Assembly: GCA_020850375.1 (NCBI GenBank)
Contig: JADZET010000115.1
Span: 1-18,376 of the forward strand
Length of the DNA: 18,376 nucleotides
Direction of reading: 5' to 3'
From: Phycisphaeraceae bacterium
GTDB lineage: Bacteria; Planctomycetota; Phycisphaerae; Phycisphaerales; Phycisphaeraceae
Below, piece by piece: positions 15,545-18,376 of the stretch. The position numbers and the translations under genes were made by a program. The notes beneath the pieces were generated by a model, which worked only from the letters and a program-made list of their open reading frames with translations, was not told the origin of the DNA and did not search any database. Each line of letters starts with the position of its first letter. Position 1 is the stretch's first letter.

Positions 15545-15574
15545 CCCCGCACCACAACGCGGGGCTGTTTTTTT
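15545..15574 (+). terminator. Intrinsic terminator after glycosidase gene
   Basis: A six-pair GC stem (CCCCGC 15545-15550, GCGGGG 15559-15564) with an eight-base loop is followed after three bases by seven T residues (15568-15574). It lies 35 bp after the stop. On the opposite strand there is no T-tract, so it acts in the plus direction. Confidence 0.9.
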
Positions 15575-15599
15575 CACGCCGACGTTCGCTCGTTTAGCG

Positions 15600-15616
15600 G
15601 GCGATCGAAGATCGCC
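15600..15616 (-). terminator. Hairpin after murJ fusion gene, possible terminator
   Basis: GGCGATC, a three-base loop and GATCGCC form a perfect seven-pair stem 24 bp beyond the stop of the minus-strand gene, between the two convergent genes. It lacks a T-tract on either side, so it is a weak terminator at best or an mRNA 3'-end stabilising hairpin. Confidence 0.4.
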
Positions 15617-15640
15617 GCGTCCAGACGCTCCCATCCGCCA

Positions 15641-18211
15641 TCACTTCGCATCCCGCCGCAGCAGCCACCGCAGCTCCTGCCCCCCCGGCAGCCACGACCC
15701 CGCGAAGAACACCGCTGCGCCCGCCCCCACCAGCGCCCCCAGGAACAGCGCCGACTGCCACCGCGTCAGCGTCCCCGCGTCGAGGTACAGCGTCGCCGGC
15801 GTCAGCACCACCGCCATCGCCCCAGTCGTCCACCCCGTCCTGATCCAGCTCGACCACACGCCCGGCTCCACCGCCGTCCCGTGTCGCTTGCGCATCGCGT
15901 GGATCATCAGGTACACCTGCACGAACGCGCAGATCGCCGTCGACCACGCCAGCCCCGCCACCCCCAGCGGCCAGATCAGCGTCAGGTTCAGCCCCAGGTT
16001 CAGCCCCACCATCGTCAGCGAGATCCGCAGCGGCGTCCGCACGTCCTTGAGCGCGTAGAACCCCCGCGTCAGTACGTGCATCGCCGAGAACGCCCAGATC
16101 CCCGCCGCGTACCCCCCCAGCACCGACGCCACCCGTCGCGCGTCGTCCAGACCGAACTGGTTGTACTCAAAAATAGCCCGCGCCAGCGGCAGCCGGATGA
16201 TCACCAGCCCCACGCTCGCCGGCAGACCGATGAAGAACGTCAGCCGCAGACCCCGCGACAGGATCGCCGTGAACTTCGGCGTGCTCCGCGCCATCCCCCC
16301 CGCGTCCTCGGGACTCTCCGCCTGCGCCTCAGCCAGCGCCGGGAAGATCGCCGTCGCGATCGCGATCGCGAACACCCCCAGCGGGAACTGGTACAGCCGC
16401 TGTGCCCAGTTCAGCGCCGCCACGTCCCCCTGCTCCGTCGGGTAGTTCATGCTCCAACCCAGCAGGTGCAGCGTGTCACCCCCATTCCGGGGGGCCAGCC
16501 CGTACGCGATCACGCTGTCGAGCGCCGCGTTGATCTGGAACACCGCCAGCGCGATCACCATCGGCCCGAACATGCGCAGCATCGACCGCATCGTCGGCCC
16601 GATCCCCCGGAAGCTGTAAGCCATCCAGGGGATCCCCCCCAGCGCCGCCACCTGCCACGCCAGTTGCAGCAACCCCGCCACCGTCACCGACACCGCCACG
16701 ATGAAGATCGTCCGCCGCAGCCCCTCCTCCGTCGAGATCCCCGCCGCGATCCACGCCGCCGCCGCGATGTTCGCCAGGTTAAGCAGGATCGGCGCCGCCG
16801 CCGGCGGACCGAACCGCCGATGCACCTGCAAGATCCCCCCCAGGTACGCCACCAGGCACACCAGCGGCATGTAGGGCAGCATGATCTTCATCAGCGACAG
16901 CGTCAGCGCCGTGTCCGCCGACCACTGCCCATGCCGCTCCATCCCCATCAGCACCAGCTCGCCGACGATCGTCAGCACCCCCAGCGTCGCCGTCAGCAGC
17001 CCCATGCACGCCCCGGAGAACCGCCGCGCCAGCTCCTCGTCCTTCTTGAGCAGGTCCGTGTAGTGCGGGATGAACGCCGCCGCCAGCGCCCCCTCCCCGA
17101 ACAGCCGCCTGAACAAGTTCGGGATCAGGAACGCCAGGTAGAACGCGTCCGCCACTGCCCCCGCCCCCAGCGTCGCCGCCATCACCGAGTCCCGCACCAG
17201 CCCCGTGATCCGCGACAGCAGCGTCAGCCCGCCCACCGTCATCGCGTGCCCGACGAATCCTCCCCCTTGCCTCGCTGCCTCAACACGCGCCGTCCGGAAG
17301 AACAACCGCCGCACCAGCATCACGCCGAACCACACCGCCACCCCCACCCCCACCCCGATCTCGTGCGCGACGATGTCATTCCGCTCGAAATTGCGCCCCT
17401 CGCTCAGCCACGCCTGCAGATACTCCACCCCCGGCCCCGACCCCACCAGCGCCGCCAGGCAGAAGATCCAGTTCGCCACCCGTCTGCGTCGTCCCAGCGG
17501 CTTGGCCCCCAGCAGCACCCACGTCATCACCCCCATCACCAGCACGTGAAGGATTTTGTCCAGCCCCACCTCGAAGATCGCCCGCCGGTGCTCCATGTAG
17601 AACGGCAGGATGATCGGCAGACGGATGACCTTGAAGACCCACGGCATGACCTGCGGGTTCGGCAGCAGACTCCCGACCACCCCCGCCGTCACCAGCACCA
17701 GCAGCAGCACACGGTTCACCCACACCCACAGCGCCGTCCGCGTGTCATGCCACACCACCCCCGCCAGCAGCCCCGCCGTCGTCACCACCCCCACCACGTT
17801 GGCCAGCATGTCCGACCAGTCCGTGTACCGATTCGTCACGAGCACCTGCGTCAGCTCGTCGATCGCCCCATACCCCACCGCCAGCCCCACCGCCGCGAGC
17901 AACTGCCCCCCCAGCCCACGTCGCCTCCCCAACGGCAGCGCATAGGCCAGCAGCAGCGTCAGCAGCGCGAACGCCCCGAAGTGCGCGTACTTGTCCAGCG
18001 GCATCCCCGCCAGCGGTGGCTGTGGCCCCAGGTCCGCCGTCGGCCGATGCGTCCCAATAAACAACACCGTCCAGTACACCGCCAGCAGCGCCCGGGACGA
18101 CCGCGTCAGCAGCTTCTCCAGCGGCGAGCCGTCCGGCAGCCGGGCCGCCCTCATGTCGTCCGCGTTCGTCGCGGGCGGGTCAGCAGTGAGCGTCGTGGTG
18201 GATGGTTTCAC
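15641..18211 (-). CDS. murJ: VanZ-VanZ-MurJ fusion, lipid II flippase
   Basis: This 856-residue polytopic membrane protein has three parts. Residues about 41-155 are a VanZ-like domain (DKYAHFGAF at 73; DELTQVLVTNRYTDWSDMLAN at 118-138). Residues about 165-300 are a second, diverged copy (DKILHVLVMG at 218; EYLQ at 263, then RNFERNDIVAHEIG). From about 317 to the end is a full-length MurJ, which moves lipid II across the inner membrane for peptidoglycan synthesis: LLSRITGLVRD (Arg334, Arg340), ADAFYLAF (Asp355), PNLFRRLFGEGALAAAFIP and QRLYQFPLGVF (Arg605). A polar loop at about 571-598 looks longer than in E. coli MurJ. The frame opens with GTG 18211 just after an in-frame TGA; ATG at 18154 is an alternative. 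No stop or credible independent MurJ start separates the parts. murJ typically stands alone at about 510-540 residues. Confidence 0.92.
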   Translation of the reverse strand: MKPSTTTLTADPPATNADDMRAARLPDGSPLEKLLTRSSRALLAVYWTVLFIGTHRPTADLGPQPPLAGMPLDKYAHFGAFALLTLLLAYALPLGRRRGLGGQLLAAVGLAVGYGAIDELTQVLVTNRYTDWSDMLANVVGVVTTAGLLAGVVWHDTRTALWVWVNRVLLLVLVTAGVVGSLLPNPQVMPWVFKVIRLPIILPFYMEHRRAIFEVGLDKILHVLVMGVMTWVLLGAKPLGRRRRVANWIFCLAALVGSGPGVEYLQAWLSEGRNFERNDIVAHEIGVGVGVAVWFGVMLVRRLFFRTARVEAARQGGGFVGHAMTVGGLTLLSRITGLVRDSVMAATLGAGAVADAFYLAFLIPNLFRRLFGEGALAAAFIPHYTDLLKKDEELARRFSGACMGLLTATLGVLTIVGELVLMGMERHGQWSADTALTLSLMKIMLPYMPLVCLVAYLGGILQVHRRFGPPAAAPILLNLANIAAAAWIAAGISTEEGLRRTIFIVAVSVTVAGLLQLAWQVAALGGIPWMAYSFRGIGPTMRSMLRMFGPMVIALAVFQINAALDSVIAYGLAPRNGGDTLHLLGWSMNYPTEQGDVAALNWAQRLYQFPLGVFAIAIATAIFPALAEAQAESPEDAGGMARSTPKFTAILSRGLRLTFFIGLPASVGLVIIRLPLARAIFEYNQFGLDDARRVASVLGGYAAGIWAFSAMHVLTRGFYALKDVRTPLRISLTMVGLNLGLNLTLIWPLGVAGLAWSTAICAFVQVYLMIHAMRKRHGTAVEPGVWSSWIRTGWTTGAMAVVLTPATLYLDAGTLTRWQSALFLGALVGAGAAVFFAGSWLPGGQELRWLLRRDAK

Positions 18212-18304
18212 GTGTCACGCCGGGAGCGATCGAGAATCGGAAGGGGGGGTGAAGCGTTGCCCGACGCGCGCTCCATCACGACGGCGGGCACGGCCTTAGT
18301 TATC

Positions 18305-18343
18305 GGCCAAAGGGTCGCGCGCGATGCACAGGGATTTTTGGCC
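18305..18343. repeat. Inverted repeat upstream of murJ fusion
   Basis: GGCCAAA (18305-18311) and TTTGGCC (18337-18343) are exact complements 25 bp apart, with the ten-base palindrome TCGCGCGCGA (18315-18324) between them. They lie about 95-130 bp upstream of the murJ start in the 165-bp non-coding end of the window. They could be an operator pair or the terminator-like hairpin of a gene outside the window; nothing decides between these. Confidence 0.3.
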
Positions 18344-18376
18344 CGCCCCCCATGATCCCGCCACCGCCGCACCACG

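Noticed and set aside
17262..17290. GGGGGAGGA near the VanZ/MurJ junction as a ribosome-binding site for a separate murJ
   Set aside because: The next ATG is about 16 bases away, too far, and would cut the MurJ N-terminal segment; the bases are explained by the Gly-Gly-Gly codons of the fused frame.
15881..18355. Open frame of 824 codons on the plus strand opposite the murJ fusion
   Set aside because: The product is an Arg/His/Pro/Gln-rich string without hydrophobic cores, and the opposite strand encodes clear MurJ and VanZ motifs.
18352..18376. Start of a divergent plus-strand gene at the right edge (ATG 18352)
   Set aside because: Only eight codons remain, Pro-rich and without SD or a TACAAT box at the right distance; it cannot be supported.

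Overview
The window is GC-rich, densely coded bacterial chromosome with short intergenic gaps. It contains no RNA gene, insertion sequence, CRISPR array or phage gene that I could recognise. Gene content (a free-standing ruvB, a LysA with an unusual lysine motif, peptidoglycan-precursor transport, exported proteins of unknown family) and the base composition suggest a Planctomycetota-like organism, perhaps of class Phycisphaerae. That placement rests on general resemblance, not on a marker gene.

Layout. Bases 1-287 are the C-terminal end of a GH1 beta-glycosidase. A plus-strand run follows: ppc (phosphoenolpyruvate carboxylase), a gene for a degenerate protein-kinase-like fold 39 bp behind it, and two overlapping genes (4351-6276 and 6266-7777) for diverged paralogous exported proteins. 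A minus-strand block (11796 down to 7794) converges on them: a NUDIX hydrolase, lysA (last step of lysine/diaminopimelate metabolism), ruvB (Holliday-junction motor) and a secreted beta-propeller-like putative lipoprotein. Divergent from the NUDIX gene is a NifS/IscS-type cysteine desulfurase (11870-13108). A cytoplasmic glycoside hydrolase of the GH52/GH116 (clan GH-O) type follows, ending in a clear intrinsic terminator. The right end is a large minus-strand gene encoding two tandem VanZ-like domains fused in frame to a complete MurJ lipid II flippase.

How the genes fit together. Most are unlinked housekeeping functions. Two links stand out: lysA (DAP/lysine branch point) and murJ both bear on peptidoglycan, and ppc is followed closely by a kinase-like gene.

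Main points for a second look: (1) the VanZ-VanZ-MurJ fusion; (2) a recurring TACAAT/TACACT box ending 6-8 nt before start codons, implying leaderless transcripts for at least four genes, plus a probable leaderless 13-codon upstream ORF overlapping the start of the glycosidase gene; (3) a PEP carboxylase whose aspartate-binding C-terminal Asn is replaced by Thr; (4) the kinase-like neighbour of ppc; (5) a clamp-binding-like motif at the tip of RuvB; (6) strong C-over-G bias on the plus strand irrespective of gene direction.
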